A stretch of 64,000 nt of DNA from positions 124,001 through 188,000 of the forward strand of contig JAENRP010000001.1 in NCBI GenBank assembly GCA_024741835.1. Reading direction: 5' to 3'. Shown here in pieces: positions 22,744 to 35,678 of the stretch. The first letter of the stretch is position 1, and every line of letters begins with the position of its first letter. The translations under genes and the position numbers were made by a program. A model generated the notes under the pieces. It made no database searches. It saw only the letters and a program-made list of their open reading frames with translations, and was not told the origin of the DNA. Source of the DNA: Diplocarpon mali (taxonomy: Eukaryota; Ascomycota; Leotiomycetes; Helotiales; Drepanopezizaceae).

Positions 22744-23480
22744 ATGCCACGTCCTCGGATTCGTCTGGAGGATAGTTCAGAGCTGCTACAACATGCAGGA
22801 GAAGAAGCTGGGAGGCGTGTAAACAAGATATGGCACAGCTTTACCGACTGGGCCCTTCAGGACAACATTTTGGAAGTTGCTGTTGGATTGATGTAAGTCA
22901 TTGTGGTTGTGTTCAATTTGAGGACAAGGAATACTCACATACTATCTATATAGTGTTGCAGCAGCTTTTACCTCGGTGGTGACCTCATTTGTCTCAGATA
23001 TCCTGCTTCCACCTCTCTCTCTGCTTCCGTTCATCAACCGCAATATGGATGAGAAGTTTGCTGTACTCAAGAGAGGTCCAGGATACAATAAAACTGATGG
23101 GATTGGATACAACACTTTGTCACAAGCAGCTGATGATGGAGCTGTGGTTTTGGCATATGGGTTTATATCTTTGACCTTCGCAGGTAGTCCGTAAACTGAC
23201 TCGTGACAGAACCTTTTTCAATAAGATTATCAACTTCATCGGCGTTGGGCTCGCCCTTTATTTCATTGCTAGCGTGTATGACACAGTGAGTACAGAGTCA
23301 ATCATCAAGCACACTGTCAAGTGCAGGTACTGCCGGAAGCGTATCAGCGACAAGGTATGAATTCATGATGTTGCTCTTTTCCTGTGGGCAGATGCACGAT
23401 CATATGTTGAACAAATTTAGGCCCAACGCTGTTTCAACTGTACCAGCTGGCAGGATGGCCGTGAAGATCATGGTCAATGA
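22744..23480 (+). CDS. mscL: MscL-type mechanosensitive channel with C-terminal zinc ribbon
   Basis: Four exons, 22744-22892, 22954-23160, 23210-23354 and 23421-23480, give 186 residues. Introns are 61, 49 and 66 nt; the first is classic GTAAGT...TATAG and the second donor (GTTTAT) is weak. The MscL core is clear: FTDWALQDNILEVAVGLIVA, TSVVTSFVSDILLPPLSLLP for TM1 and the conserved pore-lining segment, and a second span FFNKIINFIGVGLALYFIAS. Bacterial MscL releases solutes on hypo-osmotic shock; fungal homologues are known but little studied, and their membrane location is uncertain. The C-terminus adds CRYCRKRISDKAQRCFNCTS, a CXXC...CXXC zinc ribbon absent from bacterial MscL. An N-terminal extension of about 30 charged residues is also present. 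Confidence 0.9.
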
Positions 23481-26400
23481 GTTTCCGTGATGGATGATAT
23501 CATCTCCTTTGCCAAAACTTGACCACCCGGTCATCACTCTGATTGGGCCCAAATCTTTATTTCATTCCTTTTGAGGGATACTATAATACAACATCTTTCC
23601 TCCTTGAGAAATTTGTAGGCCGATAAACACAACACCAATACTGCAATTTCTACCAGCAAGTATCATCCTCATTTCCATTAACCCGCGAGCTTCCAGATCC
23701 ACTTCATGTTATGAAAGCACAAATTAGAGCCCTGGAATTACCCACTCATTCCCCAAGTACTCCGCGCGTATCTGTCCTAAGATGATTGATTCAATCGTCA
23801 TGCAGTTGTATCTAGCCCTCGGCGTTAACTAAACCAAATTTTCGCGTACTGTCTCAAGCAGGATCTGTCTCTCTGTCTTCGCAGTTCTGTTCTTCCTTGG
23901 ACCCTGGAATCCTTCATATAAATTCTGCTCAAAATCGAATCCTAACCACTGCGTTGGCTCCATGTCTTCCAGTGGTAAACTAACATTCTCAGCTCCCACT
24001 TGCTCGCCTACTTTGAACGCCAGGCTTTGGATCCAGTTCCTTTCAAACTCATCGTCGATATTGACGCTCCCAATTCTTGATATCACTAATTCTAATTAAT
24101 TTTAGCAGTACCTCCGGCTCGTAGGATTTGCCGGATGAGTGCGAGAGCTTCCAGTGCTTCTTTGCCAGCTCAGAACACCCGCATGCTTTCAAGAGTGGTG
24201 GGAGAATGCAGGAGCAGCGGCGCTAAAACATAACATAGGTCCACCCCTTTTAAATGTGACTGGTTCGCTATCGATTTTGCTAAAAGCTAGGCTTAAAAGG
24301 ACGTTGCGCACTAGAGTTTCTACCAGGGCTAACTTCCAGAGATCTGCTAGCATTAATGAGAAGCCAGGAGAAGAGATTTGGAAAAACAATGAGGTGACGG
24401 TAGCCTTTACTCTGGACTCTACTGAAATGGCCGAAGGATGCAGGGTTCTTGGTTCAGCATATTATTGCAGCCTCTGGCTACCTGGCTCGGATGCAGCATG
24501 CGATGCCCCATGATCACTTGTGTTTTAATGGTTGCGTGGTACGTACTGGTGTTCTCCATTTCCTTGTGCTACTATGTTACTCCATTTTATGTGTGTCTTC
24601 TTTGCGCTTGCTTTGATTTGTGATGTGTTTTAACAAAAGTATTTTTGCTTTTCTATCTTTGGAATTGTCAATTGGATGCGGGCCATCATTTGATTGCCTC
24701 CTGTCTTAATCAAACCCATTGCATGGGATCTTTGTAATGCACAGCTGTGTGTGTGCCTTGAATTATCATAGTGATGGTAGAAGAAAAAAGAAGAGTGTAG
24801 TCGGCTGATTTGTTGATTCGAGTCTGTCTCGCTAAACCAGTATTTTGTCCCCTTTGCTTGGCTATGTTAGAGAAGAAAGTAAACCCTAGGCATGTGGAGC
24901 AGCTAATTCTCCTTCTCTTGTTATCCTTGAAGCTCCGTCTGTATTTAATTCCTAATGGTTTCATCTACAGGCTTCAGGTCCAGATGCTCCGTGGACACAT
25001 TTTGATAGCATAGTAACTAACCTCGTCCAGCTACTTACTTATCACTTGCAATATTTAACTTTGTTATAGTATTAAAGTTGCATAGCACCTCATTGCTGGT
25101 GACCAATTTTAAGCACAGATTATCATTGAACCCTATTGCTATATCCATTGTCGTCTAAAATTGTATATGTTTAGTCCACTCAATTCGAACGCCTTTACCC
25201 AAATATATCACCTAACTACCCCTCCTATCAATCATCCATTCCTATTCGAAACTGACAATAATTCTAGATCTTTTCGACTATTCAGTCTAGATACTTTAGG
25301 CTAGGCTTTGAGCTCATTAGTGCGCCTGCAGAGCTTTTCTGAATGAAGATATTTAAAAGTGCTCCTCCCTCACTATACAACTACCATCACTCCTACACAG
25401 CAGCACGACCACAATTTGGCATAATTTTGCCGCCAATTTATTCTGCTCTTTTTTGCGTTATCTTGCTCATCTCAACGCCCAATTTTCCGTAAGTCTTCCC
25501 CTGATAAGATCACAGCTACGGCTACGGGATCGTGATTCCTCCCTCATACGAGAGCTACCTTCTCATACCACAATACCCAAAACACAGCTCTACGAACTGT
25601 AGACTGCCAGGAGTGGCTTATCGCACTCTTAAGCTCTAAAGCAGAGTTTCTTTTACGAAATACTTCCTCTTACGAAACGGAGCTCGATCTGCCAGATCGG
25701 AAGCTCTCTTCACCATATCACCAAATTTCCTCTCATCCCTCCCACTGCTCAAAATCTCTGCATCTTCACGCTGCTTATCGCATGAAGCCCTCCTTACACA
25801 CCTGCTAACTTCTTCCGCAAGGTAAAGATTCTCGTGAGTAACTTTACCTAGGATACTTCAACTCGTTTGGGTGCCCTGATTAATGCTTTTCCGCCGATGG
25901 CTTGCTCTACACTACGGCGAATCAACGCTATAATCTTGCAACTATACGTTTTTGCAATCACCTGAGCCCTGGCTAACCATAATCCTGGTCCTGATCTAGC
26001 CAACAACCACCCTTCTCCCCAGTAAGCATCCATCCTCCCCTGTACTGCAGAAGTCTCTCTATCTGTCAAAACTGGGGGATCTCGGTACTCTCTCGACCCC
26101 ATCCCCATCAACCTCCTTACAGCACAATTTTCTTCCACGTTACATCCTCTCCAAGCTGAAACGATCATATGCTTATCTTTTCCTAACCAGTCTCCCCGTA
26201 AGCTTGGTATCCCTTTCAAAGTCCCAAAACGAATGCTTTTTCTATAAGTTCATCTCAGCTCTACCTATTTTTAGTGCCGAATATCTCTAAGGATTCCTCC
26301 ATCACATATATCCAAAAACTCATGCCAGTGGCCCGATTGGTGGATGAGAGCTCTCCATACCCCGAACCGGGCTTCTCATCTTCAGAGTTCCTCTTTTATA

Positions 26401-27962
26401 TTCGAAGTATTGGGTCTTGCTATTTGTCATATCAGAGGTTGCCACTTAGGTATATCATATTAAAATAGTGGAAGAACCATTCAGTACTGGTTTCCAAGAA
26501 ACCTGAGCTCAATATCCACAGGCTATCTATATTTTGAAGCCACAAAGTTATGGCTGCTTCCAGAATTTGATTGTTCATTGAAATTGAACCACTCCCAGCA
26601 CTTTCTTAGCAATGCTGGGTTAATAGACCATATTATGCCATGAGGTCAGCTGCCGGGTATATGGTCATCATTTTGCTTTTACGTGCCGTGAGCAGTAATT
26701 TAACCTCTAATGCCTTTAGTCCAGAGCTTGCAAATAGAGTTTGCTACTCAATCTTTTGCTATAATCTCTTTCCTGGTTGTAGTCAATCGTCAGCTAACCG
26801 TGTCATTCTGCTTTACCTCAAACTTCTCGTCTGTCACTTGACATCAACTGCTCTTCCTGATGATGATACACACTGGCCGGATACATTACTCAGGACTCTT
26901 TTCCGATGTTGGGCCTTGTTTGTTCATCATCAGTCGCTTTCCAAGATATGCCTCATACCTCGTCAAATCTTGGCTGGTCAATCCTCTGCTTGGTTTTCCT
27001 ATCTACACAGGATCAGAACATACACAAAACGTTCCGCCAAGTATTTGGTCTCAACTCTTGTTTTACTTCATCAACGTCCCGGTATCATCATAGCAGTATT
27101 GCATAAAAAATATTTCACAAACCCATCAAACATCAGTTCCGAGTTTCCTGTTCAGAGGCTACTCAATTCACATTATCAATAAGCTGCTAGTGTCAAGGCA
27201 GATGGTGCGAACGTCTTAATAAGGAATTACCAATTCAGAATTATCATCGTGCTAGGTGTACAGTTCGTCATATACTGAATCAAGACTGTTGCTCATCTTA
27301 GATATCTTCAACCTCTTAGCATTACTAAGTTGTTAGCATCAAATCTCATTATATATCTTTTCGTGTTTGAGCTCGAATGCTTAACCTCGGTACTTGAGCT
27401 TTCTAGCATTATCATGCTAGCATATTATCTAGATATATCGCATATCTTAGCTGATATCAGGCTTCAGCTTCTCATATGAATTCTTCCAGTTTTACGATAT
27501 AATCATAATAGCATTGGATTAGGATCTATCAAGCATCATGAACTCTCTAAAGTCTTACCTTTGGGAGGTATCGCGGACTCCCTGCCCTTAATATCGCATT
27601 CCTGGTAGTATTTTCTGTTCATGACGATAGCCATGCTGTCGAGCCCATCGTCGACTTTGAGTCTCATTTTCTTACTATGGTACTAGTCATGCTCATTACT
27701 TACTTCTTGCTTATGGTGGTTTCTTTGGACTTTGAATAGCATTCACTTTCCGTGGTACCCAATAATCAACATGAATAAATGACGCTAACCTGTTACGTAG
27801 ACCCCCGCCTACAAATGGCGCCAAAAAGGTTAGTTCGTTCTTAAGCGACGTTGTTTTGAAAAGCCTTCTCCGACCCAAACATCTATCTATCCCAAGAATA
27901 CGTTCTCGAAAACTCCAATCAACGAGATTCTCAACTAATAGAAGCAATCCAGACCAACCGGT
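23481..27962. other. Gene-poor AT-richer stretch, 23481-27962
   Basis: No intact gene is supported. All frames carry many stops. Open frames include 24086-23829 (minus), 26219-25848 (minus, 123 codons), 26640-27182 (plus, 180 codons) and an overlapping frame at 26860-27093. The 26640 frame is hydrophobic but shows no family motif I can name, and the neighbouring frame is equally open. The area looks like decayed sequence, possibly old transposon or gene remnants. No long terminal repeats, terminal inverted repeats or intact reverse-transcriptase motifs were seen. Confidence 0.5.
23829..24390 (-). pseudogene. Possible decayed coding sequence of unknown family
   Basis: On the minus strand, protein-like segments appear in shifting frames. 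These are SLAFSKIDSEPVTFKRGG (about 24290-24230), then CSELAKKHWKLSHSSGKSYE continuing to LLKLIRISDIKNWERQYR (about 24175-24055), then an open 85-codon stretch with ERNWIQSLAFKVGEQVG and EPTQWLGFDFEQNLYEGFQG to a stop at 23829. The frame changes are not explained by good splice sites. I do not recognise the family. It could also be chance. Confidence 0.3.
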
Positions 27963-28946
27963 ATGGCGAAGAAATGCGACCAGTGTGTCAAGGCCAGGTT
28001 ACCATGCCCTGGGATCGACTTCGGTGCAACCGTCTGCGGAAGATGCGTCAGATTCAGCAGAGAGTGCACGTGGGAGCGTGAGGGAAAGTACCAAGATAGC
28101 TCCGAAGTCTTGGACGACAAGAGGCCGCAAGTGGCGCAGGATTTGGACCGCCTGAGAGAGACTGCTCCTCTTTCGGATATACAGTTCGAGATTAGCATCA
28201 GAGGGCCGGCAGGTAAGAACCTCGCAGTAGAGGCGAACGAAGAGGCGTCAAAGTAAGTTTCTCCGCTGTCTCGAACTTGTGATACACAGGCTGCTCGTCG
28301 AGTCACCAAAAATGAGTCCGTTCTAATACTTGTAATAGGGACGACCCGCAGATCGAGCCCAAGGCTCCATGCCGCCACCCTGGCCAGGAGAAACTATTAT
28401 GCTGCGAGAAGGTGCATCTTATCTCGGAGCATTGCGATGAGGATGATGACCGAGCGTTCAATTATTTGTACAATATCAGCAAGACCATCACAGGCAAATA
28501 CCCAGCGCGCGTTGCCACTGAGCCTAAGGTCAAGCACGGTGTCATCTGGACCGATTTCTACAAGGTCATTGGCATCGCTACCAGTGACAAGCTCGGGAAG
28601 AAGAGAAAGTTCCAGCTCTACGGGGTGAACGAGCCTGCCACGGAGGTCGTCGAGATCAACCACGATTACCCGGAGCTTATCACTCCGAGCGAATCGTTCA
28701 CCGCCGTCAAGGACTCTCTGGTTCGCCTCTCACGAGGTATTACTTGGGCCTGCCATACCCATCCTAACCTCGAGTGGACCATCTTCGAGGTCGGATGGCA
28801 AACAAAGGTAAGATATCATCGGGCCCCCGACCTGGCTCGTCGGGTTCCAACACTGACATGTTGAATAGCTCGAGGCGGAGCGTCGCGCGATCATGTGGAA
28901 GATTTGTGACACTGCCGGCCAAGACTTCGATGCCATGATGATGTAG
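27963..28946 (+). CDS. Small Zn2Cys6-like cluster protein, 278 aa
   Basis: Exons 27963-28252, 28339-28807 and 28869-28946. Both introns (86 and 61 nt) start GTAAG and end ATAG. The N-terminus has six cysteines spaced C-X2-C-X6-C-X9-C-X2-C-X6-C (MAKKCDQCVKARLPC ... CGRCVRFSREC), the spacing of the fungal Zn2Cys6 DNA-binding cluster. The basic residues usual between the second and third Cys are few (KAR). No fungal_trans middle domain follows. Instead comes a short region with a second Cys/His group (CRHPGQEKLLCCEKVH ... HC) and an acidic DEDDDRAFNYL patch, then a compact alpha/beta-looking domain. It may be a DNA-binding protein or a metal-binding protein of another kind; known members of this type are usually uncharacterised. 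Confidence 0.75.
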
Positions 28947-29629
28947 GGCCATTCCAAACGCATGCATATGTAAGGGATGGATCATGTACGTACGTACCTG
29001 AGCTCGCCTCTGGCAATCGCGGCTAATACCCATAGACTCTTAAGCTTTCTTTCTTCTTCCTACGAACCTTGAATCCTCTCCGAGATTTCACAGATAATGG
29101 GGTATGCGCCCGGGTACATGAAGCTTAGAGTGTGAATAGCTGCGAAATTCGTGCACTTCTCCGGGAATGGCTCAGTCGCCTGCCGGTTGCACTCACGGCA
29201 GGCTTTGCGGCAATTACTATGGATCCGATCCACATACTTTTCCTTTTTTTCAATCGGTACAAATGGCTTGGAAGAAGATAATGATTGACGAGAGATGAGA
29301 GACGAGAGATGATAAACGGACCGGGCCTAGATGGGGGTTTGAATGGGGTTGGGATCATTGGTTTTGGAGGGGCGCTTGCAATTTCGGCTTGGAGGACGCA
29401 TGATAGCAAGCCGGCGCCGTGTATAATATTTTCTTTGAAATTGAACCCTCTAAAAGCCAACATAGTGTCAGCGGGATGGAGTGGCCAGGTTTAAGAACTG
29501 CCGAGGTTATTTCACCGATCAAAGTGTTCAAGCCTAACGAGGCTACTGCCTGTATCAATAGTCCTCGCTCTCGTCGGTGTTCAGTGATGTTCTTCTCGCT
29601 CTCCTCCCTCATCCGTGATCACCCGCGTC
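28947..29629. other. Gene-free stretch, 28947-29629
   Basis: Downstream of the Zn2Cys6-like gene. Short overlapping frames on both strands and an acgtacgtacgta tract at about 28985. Nothing supported. Confidence 0.4.
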
Positions 29630-30033
29630 ATGTTCTCTCTCAAGTCATCGATCCGGTCAACATCGTCACACACACCAGCTCAAGCGACTCTGGAGAAGAA
29701 CAAGAAGAAACCACCTCCATCAAGGCTACATGTTCAATTCGAATCTCTCGCGAGACCACCTCGTTCACCCGACCCATCATTCTCAGTCGCCGGCATACCC
29801 GTACTTGGTGAGAGCCGCGAGATGCTCGCCTGACGCCCCTCGAGTAGAGAGAACCGAGGCGGACGCGAGGCAATGGAGATGCCCAGGGCGCGTTGCAAAG
29901 TCATCTTTTTTCTTCTCGGGAACAATCGCACGCACTTGTGGAAACAGTGCGGGTTCTGCGGCAGCTGAATGCGTCGACTAGAGACGTAACTGTCGCTCGA
30001 CTGGCAGGACTTGCACAGTGGGTGGCACATTGA
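29630..30033 (+). CDS. Putative two-exon small protein, 113 aa
   Basis: Not recognised. Proposed exon 1 (29630-29807) encodes MFSLKSSIRSTSSHTPAQAT onward, a Lys/Pro/Ser-rich segment ending SVAGIPVLG. The intron (29808-29869) starts GTGAGA, has a CTGAC branch site and ends CGAG. Exon 2 (29870-30033) encodes NGDAQGALQSHLFSSREQ, then HALVETVRVLRQLNASTRDV and a helix-like end ARLAGLAQWVAH followed by TGA. Exon lengths join in phase. The C-terminal half reads like an amphipathic helix protein. Acceptor choice is uncertain: a CCCAG 17 nt further on gives another frame that ends in a stop after about 35 codons. No domain or targeting signal is certain. Confidence 0.4.
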
Positions 30034-30662
30034 CGAATTCTAGTATCGAAACGGATTACTGGGATACACACGTCGCTGGACTCCGCGGGTCTGCATCTCG
30101 ATGTACGCGTAAGCCACAAGGCTGTTCCGATAGAGGTGTTTTTCATTTGAGGAGGTTTTCGTATGAGATCTATCTGCATGGCTTACAATGAGATAGGTGA
30201 TGGCTTTATCAAGTCCACCGGGAGTGAAATGACTCAGGTAATAAAAGTGGTATTTATCTTCAATTTTCTTCTACGAGTTTCGTGCTGTGAATCATGGGGT
30301 TTTGATCGGGTCTGGAGGTCTGACCGAGTGGCTCCTGATATTGCCTGGTGCGGTCTCTGACCCAGCAGATAGTTCCATGTAGTTTAGGGTACGGCTCGAT
30401 GAACAGTGACTTCCTCGGTGGAGACGGAGGAATCCTTGAAAACCGCTTATATCAAATTCTGTCGAGGCTTGAGATTAGATTGCCGAGGGCGCTCGGAGAA
30501 TATTGGGGATAGTACATGATAGAAGGACATAAAACCAACAAAAGATATATCGGAGCTGGACGTGACAGGGGTCTAGACGCTGCTCCGTTTCGTGAGCTTC
30601 AAATGGAGCTTCGGCTTACTCTTCTCTGTACTCATGCAGCGCTGGCAGTTAAAGTCAAGCGC
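30034..30662. other. Gene-free stretch, 30034-30662
   Basis: Short mutually overlapping frames only; nothing supported. It includes the downstream region of the glycosyltransferase gene that ends at 30663. Confidence 0.4.
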
Positions 30663-31852
30663 CTATCGTACCAGATTTCCTATGATTTCTGCTACCTGCA
30701 AGCTCCCCTCGGGCATGACCGGAAGCTGCATCTTCTCTTGTGCTTCGGAAATCTGCTCTATCTTGCCGGCCCAGTTCCCAGCTTCATAGTCCGCAACTGA
30801 AATCTCTCCACAAACTCCATTTTCGTTCATATACCGGAGCAGCCCGGGCTCTTCGGCGAACATAGGGCGAAGAACATAGATAAGCGCCTTGTTCATCCCG
30901 ACGCATTCTGACACTGTTCCATATCCTATCATGGCCAACTGTTAGTGGGCTCATCTCTATCCACGCGAAAGCAGGGCTCACCAATTTTTCCCAGGACGAC
31001 ATCTGCGGCTGCCACGAGATCAGGCGAATACACATCTTTCGGGAAAGTGAAGAACCTCCGATCCTTCACCGGCGAAGGAGACAGACAAATCCACCCTTCC
31101 GGCAAAAGGGGCACCGCAGACCCTCCCGTCTCATCCAGGATCTGGCCGCCAAATTGCACCAGCAGGATCTTGCATGGATGTAGCTCAGCCGGTATCCCCA
31201 GCAACGTCAGAACGTCTTGCCTCGACGAGCGTGGCGGCCGAAACATGAGCGGCGCATCAGTTACCCGCGTCGCTCTGTCTCCACCCGTCCAATACGCATC
31301 CACGAACGGGAAGGGGATATAACCCGGCAGTCGAACCACATAGTCATAAGTGGCGTACAATCGCTGGATCCTCTCCACCAGCTCCGTCTCAGCAGACCTC
31401 GAGTCAGCTGGGAGGTACGTGAGGAGCCGGGCGAAAATAGCATCGAACGTAAAGTTCGACACCAAGATACTCTTCACGCCCCTCTCCTTCGCTCCAACCC
31501 ACGCAAGCGGGTAGGGCGCGTCCGCCAGCACGAGGTTACAGCCCCTCTCCTCTACCAGCCTCGCGGCCCTGGCTCGCCATTCTGCCGTCTCGGTAGCAGC
31601 AAGGAACGTCTTCAGGTGAGCGAAGCTGGCCGCGGCGTCGATCGTGTAGGGTTGCGGCTGGATGATGGCCGAGTCGACTTCTTGCTGGATGAAGGAAACG
31701 CGCGGAGAGGGAGGGAAGAGATGGGTGGGGGCTGTAGTGATCACTGTGATGTGGGTTGTGGGGGAGGCGAGAAGGAACGCAGATATAAGCTGCGCGGAGC
31801 GTGTTGCGTGCCCAAAGCCGTGGCCGGATATGTAGTAGTTGATGCGCAGCAT
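30663..31852 (-). CDS. Free-standing glycosyltransferase domain, arabinokinase N-terminal type
   Basis: Exons 31852-30982 and 30925-30663 give 377 residues. The intron (56 nt) has GTGAGC, CTAAC and ATAG, and joins LGKIG to YGTVSECVGMNKA. The N-terminus INYYISGHGFGHATRSAQLI is the glycine/histidine loop of MurG-like GT-B folds. Further motifs are LVLADAPYPLAWVGAKERGV, SNFTFDAIFARLL, KILLVQFGGQIL, DLVAAADVVLGKIGYGTVSE and VLRPMFAEEPGL, all as in the N-terminal half of plant-type L-arabinokinases and related bacterial proteins. The GHMP kinase half is absent; the protein ends normally after the GT-B domain. It probably binds a nucleotide sugar or sugar phosphate, but the reaction is unknown. It is cytosolic by sequence (no signal peptide, no span). 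Confidence 0.85.
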
Positions 31853-34337
31853 GTTGGCTCTGTGGTTCAGAGGGTGGTGGTTGGAAGTGCGATGAGATGT
31901 GGTTTCGGGTGCTTGTCACGTGATATTGCTATCTTGGGAAGCCAGGTTCGGCCTTGGTCTGACAACCTTCGCTGAAACACATTGTCAAAGAGTCGGATAA
32001 TTCTTTCTCATGGTAGCCAGGCATAAGTCTCTCGTGTGATAGACGACTTGTGGTGATAACGTGACACGTGTATCGACTGACTAATTATCTCTAAGCGACG
32101 AATGTTTACTTCCCCTGAATCCCGACGAATATCATTGGAATCTCCGTCTATCCTGTCTGTGAGAAGTGGCCATGACTCAGTTGACTAGTTTAGTTGACGA
32201 GAAAATCTGCAGGTTTACATCAAATTGCGTATGTTGTATCCATGCCTGTTTGACTGTTTGGAGAGACATACTATCGCGTTTCTTCTCATCTTGAATCTTC
32301 TGCCTTTGCAATCTTCCTGGGCTATTTTCACTAAACACCAAAACTAATGGTACTTACTCGAGAGTATAGCCTACTCATCCACGTGGTATGTCATGGCCCC
32401 TCATGTCTTCCAGCCCATGTGCGTCCAGGCGGAGATATGCGGGGCAGAATCCACAGCCAACGTATGTACTTTCCTTGCAAAGTTCCTGGAGAAAGTTGGC
32501 GGTTTGTTCTTTAACTAGCGGTGAACCGCAAAGTGTTACTACTATGATAAAAGGGTAATATAGGTCGCGTCAAAGGTGCGCGCTTGCCGTCATTTGTCTG
32601 TGCTCATTGAGACGCAAAGAGCAGATTGAAATAGACGGGTCTGGTTTTTCAATACTGCCAAAGCAACCAACTAAAAAGGACAATTTGTAGACGTAGCAGG
32701 TATTGATGAAGGCGATGGGTATAAATCTCTACGTGCGTAGCGGCAATAGAGCCCCAACGTAGCCGGGGTGGACCTCATCCCACATACACTGGAATCCAAC
32801 CCCTCGATTCAGCAACCCCTCGAACTACAGCCTGACGTCCATATAACAACCTCAACTGAGCCAGACCTGTTAAAAGCCCGCAGCCTGACCCCGCCCTACC
32901 TCTCTGGTTCAAGCAAATTCTGCCGCAATTGCTTCGAGGAAGTTCACTTCTCAACTCTTGCCCGAGCCCGAGCCTCCAAGCTCGCAGCAGACTGATCCTA
33001 GCCCGTAGCTTGGGAGATCCTACCACAGAAATGTATCTCCGCGAAGAACACCGACTATCTTTAGATCGCGTCTCTTTTATTCGAAAGCTAGAGGGCGAAT
33101 ACGCGTGAGCTTTCAGGCCATGTCGTACACACATATTTTAAATCATTGAGATTGGCTCGTGCAGATTCGTGAATGATAACTCACCTGCTCTAGGGCGAGG
33201 AGCAGGTGGCATTGTACAGAAGCGCAAAGGTTGAGTCGAGGCGCAGTAAGCAGCGGGGTAATTAGAGCGCGGGGTGTTTATGCCAGAGCATTTTTCCTCT
33301 TTCGGAATCCTGCAGCGGGCTTGCAGTGGCCCGGACCTGATCTGCAGTGTACATAAGTACAGTGGATAAGTATTATGGCCTATCCACAAGGGCGACAAAG
33401 GGGCTGGAACGCTTAGTTCAATCAGGCAGTATACGACAATAACTAATGAATACTACTAAAAACATAACTTATACCTGATTGATTATGCGCTTAGAATATC
33501 GAAAAAAGTTGATCCGAGATTCAATTAGGCAGGCGGGCGCTCTTTCTCATATTCTCTAACTCAAGAGCAAATTTATCGAGTTTTAAATTCTATTACTGTT
33601 TGGTTCTATATACTTCGTAGATTTCGGTACAAATATATGTTGAGCGCAGTGCTACCCTCTTGAGCTAAGTCTCCACCTTCCATCCCCTGTAAGTGACAGG
33701 CCGCAATACTTGGTACTTATCCACTGCACCTCGAATACAAGTGCCAGCTGGCATCTGCCTCGAACCTGACAGCGCATTGCATCAATACTAGGCGAACGAG
33801 AGTTCTGGACAACGGCAAGTGGATGCCACTTGCCACTTCGGAGTGGTATAATATTTCGAACTCATGACTTCCAGAGACACGTTGGGAAAACAGAGGAGAA
33901 ATACAGGAACAGACCGAAAGATCTATACTCGGCATAATATAGTAAAGTTTGTTGCAAACATCATGTGAAAACCTGCGGTATCCTTGGTTCGAGGTGCGGG
34001 GTAATAAATATCCCGCATGTCCGTCCACCTTCTCACTCACCTGCTCAGTGGCCTACTCAGTAGACAATCTATTAACCAAATTATCAACCCGCGATACAGG
34101 AGCTCACTTCGAGTCCTCCGATGCCTATTTATAATTCTATTCAGAAAACGGCTCTCGCAGGGTCGAAGTGAGTGTTAGGCGACTTCGTATAGGGTTTCAT
34201 CGCGTGTAAACTGCTCAAAAGAGAGGATTGTAATAATCAGAACTGAGGAGGTGATAATTCTATTGAAAATGAGCCACGTCTCGTGAACTCGCTAAATAGA
34301 CCATCAATCCTCCTGTGTCACTTGTCATATTGCATGC
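31853..34337. other. Gene-free stretch, 31853-34337
   Basis: Only short frames. The plus frame at 32768-32995 and the minus frame at 33134-32775 cover each other and show no motif. AT-richer from about 33370 to 34330. No gene, RNA gene or clear repeat was seen. Confidence 0.45.
31916..31923. promoter_or_regulatory. TCACGTGA palindrome upstream of the glycosyltransferase gene
   Basis: A perfect TCACGTGA lies 63 bp upstream of the glycosyltransferase start codon at 31852. It is the preferred site of Cbf1/bHLH-type factors, so it is a candidate promoter element. A second CACGTG lies at about 32066. Confidence 0.45.
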
Positions 34338-35391
<1,054 letters not shown>

Positions 35392-35652
35392 TTTGTTTTA
35401 ATCGTGGATTTTGAAGGGAAGAGTGGTTTTGGTAGTGCGGGTGAGGCAGGCGGCTATGCGTGTGGTGGATCTGAAAGAGTCGAAGGAGCAAGTGTAGACA
35501 TAAAAGCTTGGGTGTGTGCGTGGTTTTGAACCCGGAAGAGCTGTTTCTTGCAGAAAAGAGACCTGGACATGAAGGGGGATCCATGCTTCCTTATAGCCAG
35601 CCAAACGAAGCCTTATGCCTGTTCAAGTCGGGGCTGCAGAGGAATAGAGTTC

Positions 35653-35678
35653 CAGCTCCAGCTCCAGCTCCAGCTCCA
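35653..35678. repeat. AGCTCC hexamer repeat
   Basis: Four to five agctcc units in a row, about 260 bp upstream of the SDR start codon. Confidence 0.85.

Noticed and set aside
25848..26219. 123-codon minus-strand frame as a LINE-type gag fragment
   Set aside because: I looked for zinc knuckles and Tad-type gag motifs and found none.
26640..27182. 180-codon hydrophobic frame as an NCS1 or MFS permease remnant
   Set aside because: Hydrophobic composition alone suggested it. The expected family motifs could not be aligned, and an overlapping frame is equally open.
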